From: CBDCGJ01 sp965238305
GTDB taxonomy: Bacteria > Pseudomonadota > Alphaproteobacteria > GCA-2731375
Assembly (NCBI GenBank): GCA_965238305.1
Contig: CBDEHK010000001.1
Location: 4,154,001 to 4,218,000 of the forward strand
DNA: 64,000 nt
Direction: 5' to 3'
Part shown: positions 8,621-20,870 of the stretch, piece by piece
How the letters are laid out: every line of letters starts with the position of its first letter
How positions within the stretch are numbered: the stretch's first letter is position 1
The notes under the pieces: model-generated
Told to the model about the DNA's origin: nothing
The model's database searches: none
Seen by the model: the letters and a program-made list of their open reading frames with translations, nothing else
Translations under genes and position numbers: made by a program

Positions 8621-8826
8621 AGCGCCACCTTTCCAGTGCAATATCGAGTTTATTACATTTACCCATGATGTGGACCAGCGCGCGTTATCTGCAACCAAAA
8701 TCTTGCTCACAATTTGGCGACCGGAATATTCTCAGGCCAGTCACGCGAGTATTTTCAGCTAATTATCAATTTGGTAACCCGTGTTTTCTAATATTAGCAA
8801 ACTTGAACGTTTTAGAACGGAGTTAA

Positions 8827-8844
8827 GGGATCGCAATTGATCCC
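8827..8844. promoter_or_regulatory. 6-bp inverted repeat upstream of the Cache gene
   Basis: GGGATC, a 6-nt spacer and GATCCC lie 19 bp before the ATG at 8863 and just upstream of its GGAG ribosome site. It could be an operator or a leader hairpin. The surrounding stretch 8621-8862 holds no gene and should contain both divergent promoters. Confidence 0.35.
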
Positions 8845-8862
8845 GTAGATACGGAGTGCATC

Positions 8863-9426
8863 ATGAGCCGCGCGTACATGAAAACATTTTCGGCATTATT
8901 ATTCACGTTTTGCCTTCTTCCACATATAGCCAATAGCGATACGCGGGAGCTTGCCAAAAACCTTGTCGAACACAAATTGGCAGGCATTGCGTCGAATGGA
9001 TTAATTCTAGACGCCATTGAGGTCGAAAACGCAAAACAGAAAACAGTCGAAGAAATTAATCTCGTTGACAAAAAATGGATGGATTCACCAACCGTGAATG
9101 AGTTCATGCGGTCGATGATGAAATCGAAATGCAGTCAATATCTGCTCCTACTAATGTCCGATGATCCACTTTTCGAAGAAATATTTGTCACCGACAATCA
9201 AGGTGCGAATGTTTGTATGACCAGCAAAACTTCCGATTATTGGCAGGGCGATGAGAGTAAATTCACCGAAGCGTTCGCTGATGGCCATGGCGGTCTGTAT
9301 TTAGGTGATGTTGAGTTTGACGACAGCACACAAAGTTACATCATTCAGGTTGGCCTACCGGTCAAGTCCGCAGGAAGTGCGGTTGGGACAGTGATATTCG
9401 GTATCAATGTTGAAGAGCTTGAATAA
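8863..9426 (+). CDS. Secreted Cache/PDC-like sensor domain protein
   Basis: 187 residues with a signal peptide (KTFSALLFTFCLLPHIANS) followed by a single small-molecule-sensing domain of the PDC/Cache type. Supporting segments are FVTDNQGANVCMTSKTSDYW, the WQGDESKF turn and IIQVGLPVKSAGSAVGTVIFGI, which match the strand-turn pattern of such domains. There is no TM anchor after the signal and no output domain, so it should be free in the periplasm. It is the first gene of a three-gene operon, 24 bp before a hybrid kinase, and probably presents a ligand to that kinase. Two cysteines (KCSQY, NVCMT) might form a disulfide. Confidence 0.7.
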   Translation: MSRAYMKTFSALLFTFCLLPHIANSDTRELAKNLVEHKLAGIASNGLILDAIEVENAKQKTVEEINLVDKKWMDSPTVNEFMRSMMKSKCSQYLLLLMSDDPLFEEIFVTDNQGANVCMTSKTSDYWQGDESKFTEAFADGHGGLYLGDVEFDDSTQSYIIQVGLPVKSAGSAVGTVIFGINVEELE

Positions 9427-9450
9427 TTGGGCGCATTTTTGGACTTTTCT

Positions 9451-13155
<3,705 letters not shown>

Positions 13156-13161
13156 TATCTC

Positions 13162-14121
13162 ATGAACCAACAAGCTAAAGTTCTTATTGTCGACGATGAA
13201 CGACTGAACATCACAGTCTTAGGTGATTTATTGCGTAACGAATATAACCTCATCATTGCAAAAAATGGCGAGCAAGCGATAAAACGCATTTTCTGCGATG
13301 AACCTCCTGACTTGATATTACTCGACATTATTATGCCGGACGTGAGCGGTTACGAAATCTGCTCAATGATAAAGGCGGATCCGCGGACCGAAAATATCCC
13401 GGTTATTTTCATCACATCGATGACCAATGAGGATGACGAAACTAAGGGTTTTCAGCTAGGCGCCGCTGACTATGTATCAAAGCCGTTTCGCGGCGCCGTG
13501 GTCCGAGCCCGCATTAAAAACCATTTAGAGTTAAAGCGTCGCGGTGACATTTTGGAACGATTATCAAGACTTGATGGCCTAACCGGCATTCCGAACCGGA
13601 GGCGGTTTGACACCTATTTGTCAGACGAATGGAACACCATGCAACGAGTGGGCAAGTCATTGTGCGTAATTTTGATGGATATCGATTTCTTTAAATTCTA
13701 CAACGACAATTATGGTCATCCTGCCGGTGACGAATGTTTGAGATTGGTTGCCGAAGCTCTAGAAAGCACGCCGTCACGTTCAACCGACCTTGTTGCTCGA
13801 TATGGCGGCGAGGAATTCGCCGCTATATTACCAGACACACCATTGGACGGTGCGTTGATGATTGCGGAAAAACTGCGAAATTCGGTAGTCGGACTTCAAA
13901 TTCCTCATAAATATTCCACAACGAGTAACTTGGTTACCATCAGTGTTGGCGTTTCCGGTATTACCTTGGGCGCAAATAACACCGGATTTAGCGAAAGTCG
14001 TACAGAAATCACAACCGCAAATACGCTTGTCAAAGAAGCCGATAAAGGTCTTTATTTAGCAAAAAAACAAGGTCGGAACCAGATCGGATGTTCGATTTCA
14101 CCCGAAAGCGAAGTCGCCTGA
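13162..14121 (+). CDS. Response regulator diguanylate cyclase (REC-GGDEF)
   Basis: 319 residues. The N-terminal receiver (VLIVDDERLN; acceptor Asp in LILLDIIMPD; Lys in YVSKPF) is joined to a GGDEF domain with the active-site motif GGEEF (RYGGEEFAAIL), predicted to make cyclic di-GMP from GTP. An RxxD inhibitory site (RSTD) lies exactly five residues before GGEEF, so product inhibition is expected. The gene begins 6 bp after the hybrid kinase, so the kinase HPt is the likely phosphodonor. The outcome should be a change in c-di-GMP, and hence in motility, attachment or secretion, in response to the periplasmic signal. No terminator is obvious after it. Confidence 0.93.
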   Translation: MNQQAKVLIVDDERLNITVLGDLLRNEYNLIIAKNGEQAIKRIFCDEPPDLILLDIIMPDVSGYEICSMIKADPRTENIPVIFITSMTNEDDETKGFQLGAADYVSKPFRGAVVRARIKNHLELKRRGDILERLSRLDGLTGIPNRRRFDTYLSDEWNTMQRVGKSLCVILMDIDFFKFYNDNYGHPAGDECLRLVAEALESTPSRSTDLVARYGGEEFAAILPDTPLDGALMIAEKLRNSVVGLQIPHKYSTTSNLVTISVGVSGITLGANNTGFSESRTEITTANTLVKEADKGLYLAKKQGRNQIGCSISPESEVA

Positions 14122-14249
14122 TCGGACAAATATGAGTTAGCAATGCCTCAGAAACTGCTTCATCAAGATGGCTTTAAATGAAGTAATTTGGACAGTCATT
14201 TGTGTGGCGCAAATGTTACGGTTCTCGACAGGAAACCCTTCGTATGTTG

Positions 14250-14277
14250 TTGACTTTCTTGGCAAAAGGTCTATATC
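14250..14277 (+). promoter_or_regulatory. Probable sigma-70-type promoter of the cold-shock gene
   Basis: TTGACT (14250-14255), a 16-bp spacer and TATATC (14272-14277). Initiation here would give a leader of about 155 nt before the ATG at 14439, a length typical of cold-inducible csp messages. Confidence 0.5.
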
Positions 14278-14388
14278 ACCCCTGTTACTACGTTGCACAG
14301 ACGTCTTGTGCGCACTATGATTGATCCTCGCTAAAGCGTTCGTCAACCAAGCTGCTTTCCTGACATCGTGAACGTTAAGACCGCTACA

Positions 14389-14403
14389 CTGGCATGCTGC
14401 CAG
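14389..14403 (+). promoter_or_regulatory. Hairpin in the cold-shock gene leader
   Basis: CTGGCA and TGCCAG pair perfectly around a 3-nt loop, 35 nt before the start codon and upstream of the AGAGGA ribosome site. It is a candidate for temperature-dependent leader folding. Confidence 0.4.
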
Positions 14404-14438
14404 CTGGCGTATTTTATTTCTAAAGAGGATACAATACT

Positions 14439-14645
14439 ATGAACGGTACCGTGAAGTGGTTCAACGCCACAAAGGGCTATGGCTTTATTGAACCCGAAGA
14501 TGGCGGTAAGGACGCTTTTGTCCACATCTCCGCGTTGGAACGCGCCGGCATTGCCGGACTGAATGACGGCCAGAAGGTCAGCTACGAGCTGGTCACCGGA
14601 CGTAACGGCAAAGAAGCCGCCGAAGACATCCAGCTTCTGGACTAA
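14439..14645 (+). CDS. Cold-shock domain protein (CspA family)
   Basis: 68-residue OB-fold RNA chaperone. The RNP1 motif KGYGFI and RNP2 motif DAFVHIS are both intact, and the length is standard for single-domain CspA proteins. It binds single-stranded RNA and melts secondary structure in the cold. The ribosome site AGAGGA precedes the ATG at a suitable distance. The next gene, 81 bp downstream, encodes an RhlE helicase; csp next to a DEAD-box gene is a recurring proteobacterial arrangement and suggests joint RNA remodelling. The long leader is described separately. Confidence 0.95.
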   Translation: MNGTVKWFNATKGYGFIEPEDGGKDAFVHISALERAGIAGLNDGQKVSYELVTGRNGKEAAEDIQLLD

Positions 14646-14726
14646 TTCGACAAGATGTGGGCCGGGCAGTGTAAGATCTCCCGGTCTCACAAACTCGCCG
14701 CGTAAGTGGCGTCAAAAGAGAATATA

Positions 14727-16034
14727 ATGAATGATTTTAGCGGGCTCGATCTGATCGAGCCCTTGCGGCGTGCGTTGCACGCTGAAGGCTATTCGGCACC
14801 GACGCCGATCCAAGCCGAAGCCATTCCCCACTTGCTCAACAGCCGTGATCTACTCGGCGTTGCCCAAACGGGAACAGGAAAAACGGCAGCGTTTGTGCTG
14901 CCGATGTTGCAATTACTCAACACAAATGAACACGGTCGCCCTGCCGCCGGCCGCCCACGCGCTTTAGTGCTGGCGCCGACCCGCGAACTCGCGGCGCAAA
15001 TTGGCGAGAGTGTTCGGGCTTACGGAAAATTTATCAACGTAACCTCAACGACGATATTTGGCGGTGTGTCGATGGGCAAACAAATTCAGGCCCTTCGCCG
15101 TGGCGTCGACATTGTTGTCGCAACGCCGGGTCGGTTGCTCGATCTCATCAACCAAGGCGCGCTGCATTTAAACGACGTTGGTTTCTTCGTCCTCGACGAA
15201 GCCGACCGCATGCTCGACATGGGCTTTGTCAAAGACGTGCGAAAAATCACCGCGATGGTGAATGAAAATCGCCAAACTTTGCTATTTTCAGCCACGATGC
15301 CGCCTGCTGTGGCAAAATTGGCTGAAGGGTTGCTTTCAGATCCAATTCGGGTCGAAGTCGCGGCGCAATCAACAACTGCCGAACGTATTCACCAACGCGT
15401 GTTGTTTGTTGAAAAAGCGAAAAAACGCGATTTGCTGACCAAATTGTTGAGCGACAACAATATTTTGCGCGCTTTGGTCTTCACCCGCACGAAGCATGGT
15501 GCAGACCGAGTTGCCAAACATCTCGCCAAAGCTAAAATACAAGCCGGTGTTATTCACGGCAACAAATCACAAGGCGCACGACAAAAGGCACTTGAAGGAT
15601 TCAAAAACGGCCAGTTGCGCATCCTCGTCGCCACCGATATCGCCGCGCGCGGTATCGATGTCGACAATGTTAGCCACGTGATCAATTTCGATTTACCGAA
15701 CGAGCCTGAAACCTATGTCCACCGGATTGGCCGGACCGCGCGTGCAGGCGCGCTGGGCCAGGCGATTTCGTTCTGTGATCATGACGAACGCGCCTATCTC
15801 GCAAATATTGAGAAAACGACGCGACAAAAACTTGAAGTGGATAATTCGCACGTCTTCCACGCGACAGAAATTGCGGACGCCATCCCTTCTCGCGTCAAGG
15901 TCAGCAGCTACAATCCGGACAACAAATCCCGGCAACGCCGCGGCGGTCGCTCCGGCGGCAGCCGGCGTCGTCAACAAGGCGCAAAAACCGGCAATACCGG
16001 CCATCCACAAAATCGAAAAAGAAAAGCTGCTTAA
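14727..16034 (+). CDS. rhlE: DEAD-box RNA helicase, RhlE type
   Basis: 435 residues. All helicase motifs are present in order: Q motif (YSAPTPIQAEAIP), Walker A AQTGTGKT, PTRELA, DEAD, SAT, ARGID and HRIGRTAR. The tail of about 45 residues is basic and Gly/Arg-rich (RRGGRSGGSRRRQQG), typical of RhlE and used for RNA contact. I chose ATG 14727; a GTG at 14706 is in frame upstream but lacks a better ribosome site. It is expected to act in ribosome maturation and mRNA turnover, especially in the cold, together with the upstream Csp. A weak hairpin (AATCAC/GTGATT, 16033-16055) overlaps the stop codon. Confidence 0.93.
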   Translation: MNDFSGLDLIEPLRRALHAEGYSAPTPIQAEAIPHLLNSRDLLGVAQTGTGKTAAFVLPMLQLLNTNEHGRPAAGRPRALVLAPTRELAAQIGESVRAYGKFINVTSTTIFGGVSMGKQIQALRRGVDIVVATPGRLLDLINQGALHLNDVGFFVLDEADRMLDMGFVKDVRKITAMVNENRQTLLFSATMPPAVAKLAEGLLSDPIRVEVAAQSTTAERIHQRVLFVEKAKKRDLLTKLLSDNNILRALVFTRTKHGADRVAKHLAKAKIQAGVIHGNKSQGARQKALEGFKNGQLRILVATDIAARGIDVDNVSHVINFDLPNEPETYVHRIGRTARAGALGQAISFCDHDERAYLANIEKTTRQKLEVDNSHVFHATEIADAIPSRVKVSSYNPDNKSRQRRGGRSGGSRRRQQGAKTGNTGHPQNRKRKAA

Positions 16035-16100
16035 TCACTAGGACACTTTGTGATTTATCAGTGTTGAGGCATCACCGCCGAATAGAAATCCTACACAAGA

Positions 16101-16823
16101 TCATTCTGCCGCACCAAGCTGACGCACAAGATCCGGAAAGTCTTTCGCGATAATATCATGGGCTGGATTTGGCGTGGGGTCGGGCGGACCTGCGGCGCCC
16201 CATTCGTCAGGTCGGGCGACAAACGCAGTTTTAAATCCAACTGCCTTGGCTGCGTCCAAATCAAAGTTATGACACGCAACCATCAAAATTTCGCACGGTT
16301 TCAGTGCCAACCATTTTGCGGCGGTCAGATAGGCTTCGGGCAAAATCTTGTACTTGCCAATCATCTCGCAGGAAATCACGGCATCCCAAGTCAATCCATT
16401 TCGTTTAGCCGTATCGATGATCAACGACACGCTCAGGATCGTGAAGGAAGCAGCGATAAATTTACGACGGAGGTGCGCTTGCGCGTCCGGAAAATCCGAC
16501 CAACAGTCGAGTTCATGCCAAGTGTGCCAGATTTTCTGACGGTCATCGCTTGTAAACTTTTCAAGTTCAAATTCGCTGATAACTGCCTCAAGCTCAGACC
16601 TATGCACATCATCGATGTTAACTTGCGCTGGTTCATCGGCACCGGTATTTACCATATTCATCAGCGACCGGCGGCGGTAATCATTCGCAATCGCCGGCCA
16701 GTCGCGCTCCAAACCGTGAGCTCGACCAGTCGCCGACAAAACGTTGGCGATGCCGGAATGCCAATCCAGTATGGTGCCGCCGGTATCGAAGGTTAACGCT
16801 TTTATTTGCTGCGCTATACTCAT
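16101..16823 (-). CDS. HAD-superfamily hydrolase, haloacid dehalogenase type II-like
   Basis: 240 residues from the ATG at 16823, with AGGGA 8 bp upstream; the frame stays open to 16883. The nucleophile motif is TFDTGGTILD (Asp near residue 12) and the last motif is MVACHNFDLDAAKAVG, both of the 2-haloacid dehalogenase subgroup. Two positions differ from true L-2-haloacid dehalogenases: the LSNG motif reads LSVS, and the KPxP motif reads KILP. Dehalogenase activity is therefore uncertain, and a phosphatase-like role on a small organic acid is equally possible. It stands alone, convergent with rhlE and divergent from the PAS_5 gene. Confidence 0.78.
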   Translation of the reverse strand: MSIAQQIKALTFDTGGTILDWHSGIANVLSATGRAHGLERDWPAIANDYRRRSLMNMVNTGADEPAQVNIDDVHRSELEAVISEFELEKFTSDDRQKIWHTWHELDCWSDFPDAQAHLRRKFIAASFTILSVSLIIDTAKRNGLTWDAVISCEMIGKYKILPEAYLTAAKWLALKPCEILMVACHNFDLDAAKAVGFKTAFVARPDEWGAAGPPDPTPNPAHDIIAKDFPDLVRQLGAAE

Positions 16824-16992
16824 TGGATTTTCCCTGTCTGAATCGATGCTCCCTTCGTCTGAATTGGTTGGAGCCGCGCACACCCTTTCGTTTTCGAGTT
16901 TGGATCTAGATAATTAGAAGAGTTTAATGGTTATTCTTACAATATTCCGGTAACATTTTTTTCCATTTTAACATTAAGCGCAATAAAAACTG

Positions 16993-17565
16993 ATGAAAGC
17001 TGATGAAATAACAGCAGACTTATTGCTGAGTGGGGTTTCCGGCATTGGCGATTTGTCGCGCAAGTTTGCCCAATATTGGTTGTCGCTTCCGAAAACTGAC
17101 GGGATACCATCTCGAACTGATTTTCATCCTGAGCAAATACCAGACTTATTGCCATATATGGTGATCCATGAACTCATCGCCCCAGATTTAATCACATTGC
17201 GCTTAGCGGGAACTGCGATGGCAGAAACTTATGGCAAAGACATAACGGGCATGAATTATTTAAGTTTTGTTGAAAAGGACCGGCGTGCCAAAGCGTCGGA
17301 AGCCATTTTCCTTGTATGTCGTCACCCGGCAGGTATGTTGGTGCAACTTCTCTCAACGACCGAGTCAGGTATGCTAATAAATCGAGAATCGATCGCTTTT
17401 CCAATAAGGGATGATACGGGGTCCGCGCGTTTTGTCTATTTTTGCTCGTCACCAGTCTCTGAACGAAAATATAGTGGCGATGAACGCGATGAGTTGCAAG
17501 TTATGGCGGTCAAGGAAAGGACCTACCTGGATATCGGTGCCGGAACGCCCGATTTTTCTGAATGA
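16993..17565 (+). CDS. PAS_5 (PF07310-type) domain protein
   Basis: 190 residues forming a single PAS-like domain of the kind common in Alphaproteobacteria. Typical parts are the early W(L)SLPKTDGIPSRTDFHPEQ segment, then IPDLLPYMVIHEL, and LRLAGTAMAETYGKDITGMN, where the family has its RLxGT and GxDLTG motifs. There is no kinase, GGDEF or HTH domain, so any output would be by protein contact. The function of this family is not established. It is followed 29 bp later by a DUF1636 gene, with which it may be cotranscribed. Confidence 0.75.
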   Translation: MKADEITADLLLSGVSGIGDLSRKFAQYWLSLPKTDGIPSRTDFHPEQIPDLLPYMVIHELIAPDLITLRLAGTAMAETYGKDITGMNYLSFVEKDRRAKASEAIFLVCRHPAGMLVQLLSTTESGMLINRESIAFPIRDDTGSARFVYFCSSPVSERKYSGDERDELQVMAVKERTYLDIGAGTPDFSE

Positions 17566-17594
17566 GCCGCTAGCCCAAATAATATCATTGAGCC

Positions 17595-17969
17595 ATGAGC
17601 ACAATCGTAAAAATCCTCGTTTGTCAAACCTGTCCGCGCTATGAACATAAAACGTCAGGATCGCCGACACGTGGCCGCCGTCTCGCAAACGGGCTCAAAG
17701 CCGCTATGTCGACGATTAAGAACAATCGTTTTGACATCCGTGTCGTCAACTGTCTTGCTGGCTGCAAGAACCCTTGCAACATTTCATTTGACAATGACGG
17801 GAAAACTCGTCTCCGATTATCCAAACTTAGTACAGATGATATTGACACCTTATTTGCCGTCGCCAAAATTTACGCTGCCAGCGACACCGGCGAACTGCAA
17901 GATGAGGACTTGCCAGAACAACTGCGCAATAAAATTAGTAACCGTACTCCGCCGCCGTCGGGCGCCTAA
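17595..17969 (+). CDS. DUF1636 family putative metal-binding protein
   Basis: 124 residues with a thioredoxin-like ferredoxin pattern: CQTC near residue 10 and CLAGCKNPC about 50 residues later, giving five cysteines suited to an Fe-S cluster or metal. DUF1636 proteins often occur near cobalt or cobalamin genes, but none is adjacent here; the only corrinoid-related gene in the window is the distant MttB homologue. The ATG at 17595 is supported by family length. The role is unknown. Confidence 0.72.
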   Translation: MSTIVKILVCQTCPRYEHKTSGSPTRGRRLANGLKAAMSTIKNNRFDIRVVNCLAGCKNPCNISFDNDGKTRLRLSKLSTDDIDTLFAVAKIYAASDTGELQDEDLPEQLRNKISNRTPPPSGA

Positions 17970-18089
17970 GCAGCGACTTGTTTCCCAAATATTACCAGCA
18001 ATCCTTGCAGTTCGACGGCTGGGCAATTACCATAGCGGCAACAGGAACAAGCCTTATTGAAACAGGTTTATTATGGGGTGGAGAGAACG

Positions 18090-19367
18090 ATGAGCGCGAC
18101 AGTATTCTCAAATGTCCAAATACTAGATGCCACAGGTGCACAGCCGTTTGCCGGCGAAGTTCGTGTCGAAGGCAATCGTATTCGCGAGATCGCACGCGAT
18201 GGCGAAAAGGTAAACCAAGATGGCGCTCGCGTCATTGACGGTGGCGGCGCTACCTTGATGCCGGGCCTGATAGAAAGCCACATGCATGTCAGTTTCCTGG
18301 ACACCGATAGCCTGGAAGCGCTTGGTTTTGTGCCGCCGGAAGAACATACCTTGATGACGATGCACAATGCGCGGAAATTCCTGGACCAAGGTTTCACTGC
18401 CGGATGCAGTGCGGCGGCGGCTAAACCGCGCTTGGACGTCGTGATACGGAACGCTATCAACGCCGGCGAAATTCCCGGACCTCGGATGCTGGCGGCAACA
18501 CCCGAGTTGACAGTTTCGAGCGGCTTGGGCGACGTTCGCCTGGGTCATATGCACCGGGACACTTTCGCGATGATTTGCGATGGACCCGACGAATTTCGCC
18601 GCACTGCCCGGGAAATGGTCCGTGAAGGCGTCGACACCTTGAAAATTAACCCTTCCGGCGATGAATTTGTCCCGGTCGCGCGTGCCCATCACACGGTGAT
18701 GAATGAAGACGAGATCGCGGCGGTCTGTGAAGTTGGGCGGTCTCGCGAACTCCGCGTCGCCGGCCACTGCCGCAGTGCGGAATCCGTTAAACTTTGCCTC
18801 AAGCACGGCATGCAGATCATTTATCACGCGACGTTAGTGGATGAAGAAGCCAAGGACATGCTGGAAGCAAAAAAAGACGAAATTTTTGTCTCTCCGACAT
18901 TGGGTGTTACCTACACCACACTTTACGAAGCGGGTGACTGGGGCATTACGACAGACGTTGCAACAGACATGGGTTTGAAAAGGGAACTTGAAATAGCAAT
19001 CGAGAACATGAAGGATCTGAAAAAACGAGGGGTCCGCGTTCTCCCCGGGGGTGACTATGGTTTCGCCTGGAATCCGATTGGCAACAATGCCCGCGATCTT
19101 GAACATTTCGTTAAGCTACTTGGTTTCACGCCAATGGAAGCGATCATGTCAGCGACCAAGCAAGGCGGCGAGATTATGATGATGGCCAACGAGTTGGGCC
19201 AAATCAAAGAAGGTTTCCTAGCTGATATCCTACTGGTACAAGGCAATCCCTTGACGGATGTTTCAATCTTGCAAGACGCCGACAGCTTGGTCGGGATTAT
19301 GAAAGACGGCAGCTTCCACAAAGACCCCGCCGACCATATGGCCGCGGGTCAGGCCGCCGCAGAATAG
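18090..19367 (+). CDS. Metal-dependent amidohydrolase (imidazolonepropionase/prolidase-like)
   Basis: 425 residues from the ATG at 18090, preceded by GGAGAGAAC; a TTG at 18057 is in frame but less likely. The TIM-barrel hydrolase has the metal motif HMHV (about residue 63), later His in AGHCRS and IYHATL, and the Asp in LPGGDYGF. It matches the amidohydrolase group annotated as Xaa-Pro dipeptidases and related enzymes, which act on cyclic or linear amides. The substrate cannot be deduced. It is monocistronic: 120 bp of gene-free DNA lies before it and a strong terminator 20 bp after it. Confidence 0.85.
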   Translation: MSATVFSNVQILDATGAQPFAGEVRVEGNRIREIARDGEKVNQDGARVIDGGGATLMPGLIESHMHVSFLDTDSLEALGFVPPEEHTLMTMHNARKFLDQGFTAGCSAAAAKPRLDVVIRNAINAGEIPGPRMLAATPELTVSSGLGDVRLGHMHRDTFAMICDGPDEFRRTAREMVREGVDTLKINPSGDEFVPVARAHHTVMNEDEIAAVCEVGRSRELRVAGHCRSAESVKLCLKHGMQIIYHATLVDEEAKDMLEAKKDEIFVSPTLGVTYTTLYEAGDWGITTDVATDMGLKRELEIAIENMKDLKKRGVRVLPGGDYGFAWNPIGNNARDLEHFVKLLGFTPMEAIMSATKQGGEIMMMANELGQIKEGFLADILLVQGNPLTDVSILQDADSLVGIMKDGSFHKDPADHMAAGQAAAE

Positions 19368-19386
19368 TTATCACAGCGTCAAAACA

Positions 19387-19418
19387 GAAAAAGGACGGCT
19401 CACGCCGGTCCTTTTTTT
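19387..19418 (+). terminator. Rho-independent terminator after the amidohydrolase gene
   Basis: AAAAAGGAC plus GGC pairs with GCC plus GTCCTTTTT across a 4-nt loop, with a single bulged G, followed by a T run. It begins 20 bp after the stop codon. The A/T-flanked stem could also work on the opposite strand for the small membrane-protein gene that ends at 19463. Confidence 0.8.
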
Positions 19419-19462
19419 CGGCACAATTGTCTTCACGCCAATCAATTTTGACTAAGTGCTGC

Positions 19463-19774
19463 TCACGAACTGGATGACAAATAGACACCGTAAAGCCACG
19501 CCGAAACCAATGCCAGTGCGACGGCAATCGCAAAGATGACCATGACGATAATAGCGACCTTTACGACCTTGCTTATCGGCACTCCGGGTCGGCAAAAAGG
19601 AATCAAATTGAACGAGAGGCCCGCAATCACAACGCCAATACATCCGATCGAAAACAGCATTTTACTAAACGGTTGAAATATACAAACCAAGGAAAACACA
19701 CAAGCACCGATGATGGTGTATTCTATGATTTTCGCTTGCTTAGGCGTCATACCGCTTCGAACTAGTTCGCTCAT
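19463..19774 (-). CDS. Small membrane protein of the sugar ABC operon
   Basis: 103 residues with three predicted TM helices (around residues 16-34, 38-58 and 70-95). The start overlaps the stop of the upstream ATPase gene as TGATG. I do not recognise a family with certainty. Glycerol-type importers (GlpSTPQUV) of Rhizobiales encode a small membrane protein, GlpU, next to two ATPases and two permeases, and this gene sits in the same context. It is probably an accessory subunit of the transporter. It is last in the operon. Confidence 0.6.
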   Translation of the reverse strand: MSELVRSGMTPKQAKIIEYTIIGACVFSLVCIFQPFSKMLFSIGCIGVVIAGLSFNLIPFCRPGVPISKVVKVAIIVMVIFAIAVALALVSAWLYGVYLSSSS

Positions 19775-20859
19775 CACTGCACCAATCTTTCTTCAGAATT
19801 AAAAACCAGCGTTTGCGTTGGTTTCGGCACTATATACAAACGTTCACCGACCGCTACGCGCTTGGAACGTGCGACAACCACACGAATATCCGTGTCGCCG
19901 GCATAAGCGTGGATCAAGGTTTCGGCCCCCATCGGCTCGATCAAATCAATTTCTACCGATAGGCCACCTGCTTCGCTGCCTGTCTTTAACTCAAAAGCAC
20001 GGGGCCGGATCCCCAAAGTAATCGTGCTGCCGGGCGCGATGGTTGCGACCTTCGGATCGACGTCGCAATTTAGCATTTGCCCGCAGGTCTCAAACACACC
20101 CTTTCCATCTTCGATCGCTTTCATGGTTGCAGGCAGCAAATTCATCGCTGGAGTACCGATGAAACCGGCAATAAATAGATTTGCCGGCTTTGCGAAAATA
20201 TCATGCGGTGACGCAATCTGTTCAATACCCCCTGCGCGCATGACCGCGATCCGGTCTGCCATGGTCAAGGCTTCAAGCTGATCATGGGTGACGATCACCG
20301 TCGCTTTCGACAAGCCGTTCAGAATCTCCTTGATCTCTCCGCGCATGGTATGGCGCAACGTGATATCCAAGCGACTAAGCGGTTCGTCAAACAGGAAACA
20401 GTTGGGATCGCGGACGACGGCACGGGCAACCGCAACCCGCTGCTTTTCACCTTCACCCAGTTGCTTTGGGGTGCGGTCTGCGACCTCTTCTAGTTGTAAC
20501 GCACGACTGACCTCACCAACCCGTCGATCAATCTCCGCGCCATCCAGTCTTTCCGATCTCAGCGGAAAACCTATGTTTTCGGCAACGGTCAAGGTCGGAT
20601 AAAGTGCGTAGAACTGAAACACCATTGCAATATCGCGCTCAGATGGCAGAGCGTTGTTGACCCGCTGATCGCCGATATAAACATTGCCTTCGGATTCCTG
20701 TTCCAAACCGGCGATCATCCGTAAAGTTGTGGTCTTGCCGCAGCCAGAAGGGCCAAGCAGACACAAAACTTCACCATCCTCTATCGTCATGTTGACGGCG
20801 TTCACTGCCGTCAGATCGCCAAATCGTTTCGTCAGATTTTCAACTCTAATTGCACCCAT
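19774..20859 (-). CDS. ABC importer ATPase 1 (MalK/UgpC type) with degenerate signature motif
   Basis: 361 residues from the ATG at 20859 (MGAIRVENL). The nucleotide-binding domain has Walker A GPSGCGKTTT, Q-loop MVFQFYALYP, Walker B CFLFDEPLSRLD and a normal H-loop VTHDQ. The signature motif, normally LSGGQ, reads LGEGE (QLGEGEKQR). A C-terminal TOBE-type regulatory domain follows (ITLGIRPRAFE, about residue 280). It energises sugar uptake with the two permeases encoded just upstream. A second, different ATPase is encoded at 24270-25373, and the two probably form a heterodimer in which this subunit supplies the defective signature. Confidence 0.9.
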   Translation of the reverse strand: MGAIRVENLTKRFGDLTAVNAVNMTIEDGEVLCLLGPSGCGKTTTLRMIAGLEQESEGNVYIGDQRVNNALPSERDIAMVFQFYALYPTLTVAENIGFPLRSERLDGAEIDRRVGEVSRALQLEEVADRTPKQLGEGEKQRVAVARAVVRDPNCFLFDEPLSRLDITLRHTMRGEIKEILNGLSKATVIVTHDQLEALTMADRIAVMRAGGIEQIASPHDIFAKPANLFIAGFIGTPAMNLLPATMKAIEDGKGVFETCGQMLNCDVDPKVATIAPGSTITLGIRPRAFELKTGSEAGGLSVEIDLIEPMGAETLIHAYAGDTDIRVVVARSKRVAVGERLYIVPKPTQTLVFNSEERLVQ

Positions 20860-20870
20860 GAGCGAAGCCC

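Larger units (their letters stand above)
14122..14438 (+). other. Gene-free stretch: end of cyclase operon and long leader of the cold-shock gene
   Basis: 317 bp with no convincing ORF. It contains the promoter-like pair at 14250-14277 and the hairpin at 14389-14403. Everything from about 14285 on is predicted to be the transcribed leader of the downstream cold-shock gene. Confidence 0.55.

Noticed and set aside
14646..14726. Terminator between csp and rhlE
   Set aside because: CCGGG/CCCGG arms exist but the loop is long and no T run follows.
17970..18089. Riboswitch before the amidohydrolase gene, considered because of the DUF1636 neighbour
   Set aside because: I could not identify a cobalamin box or other conserved aptamer element in the 120 bp.
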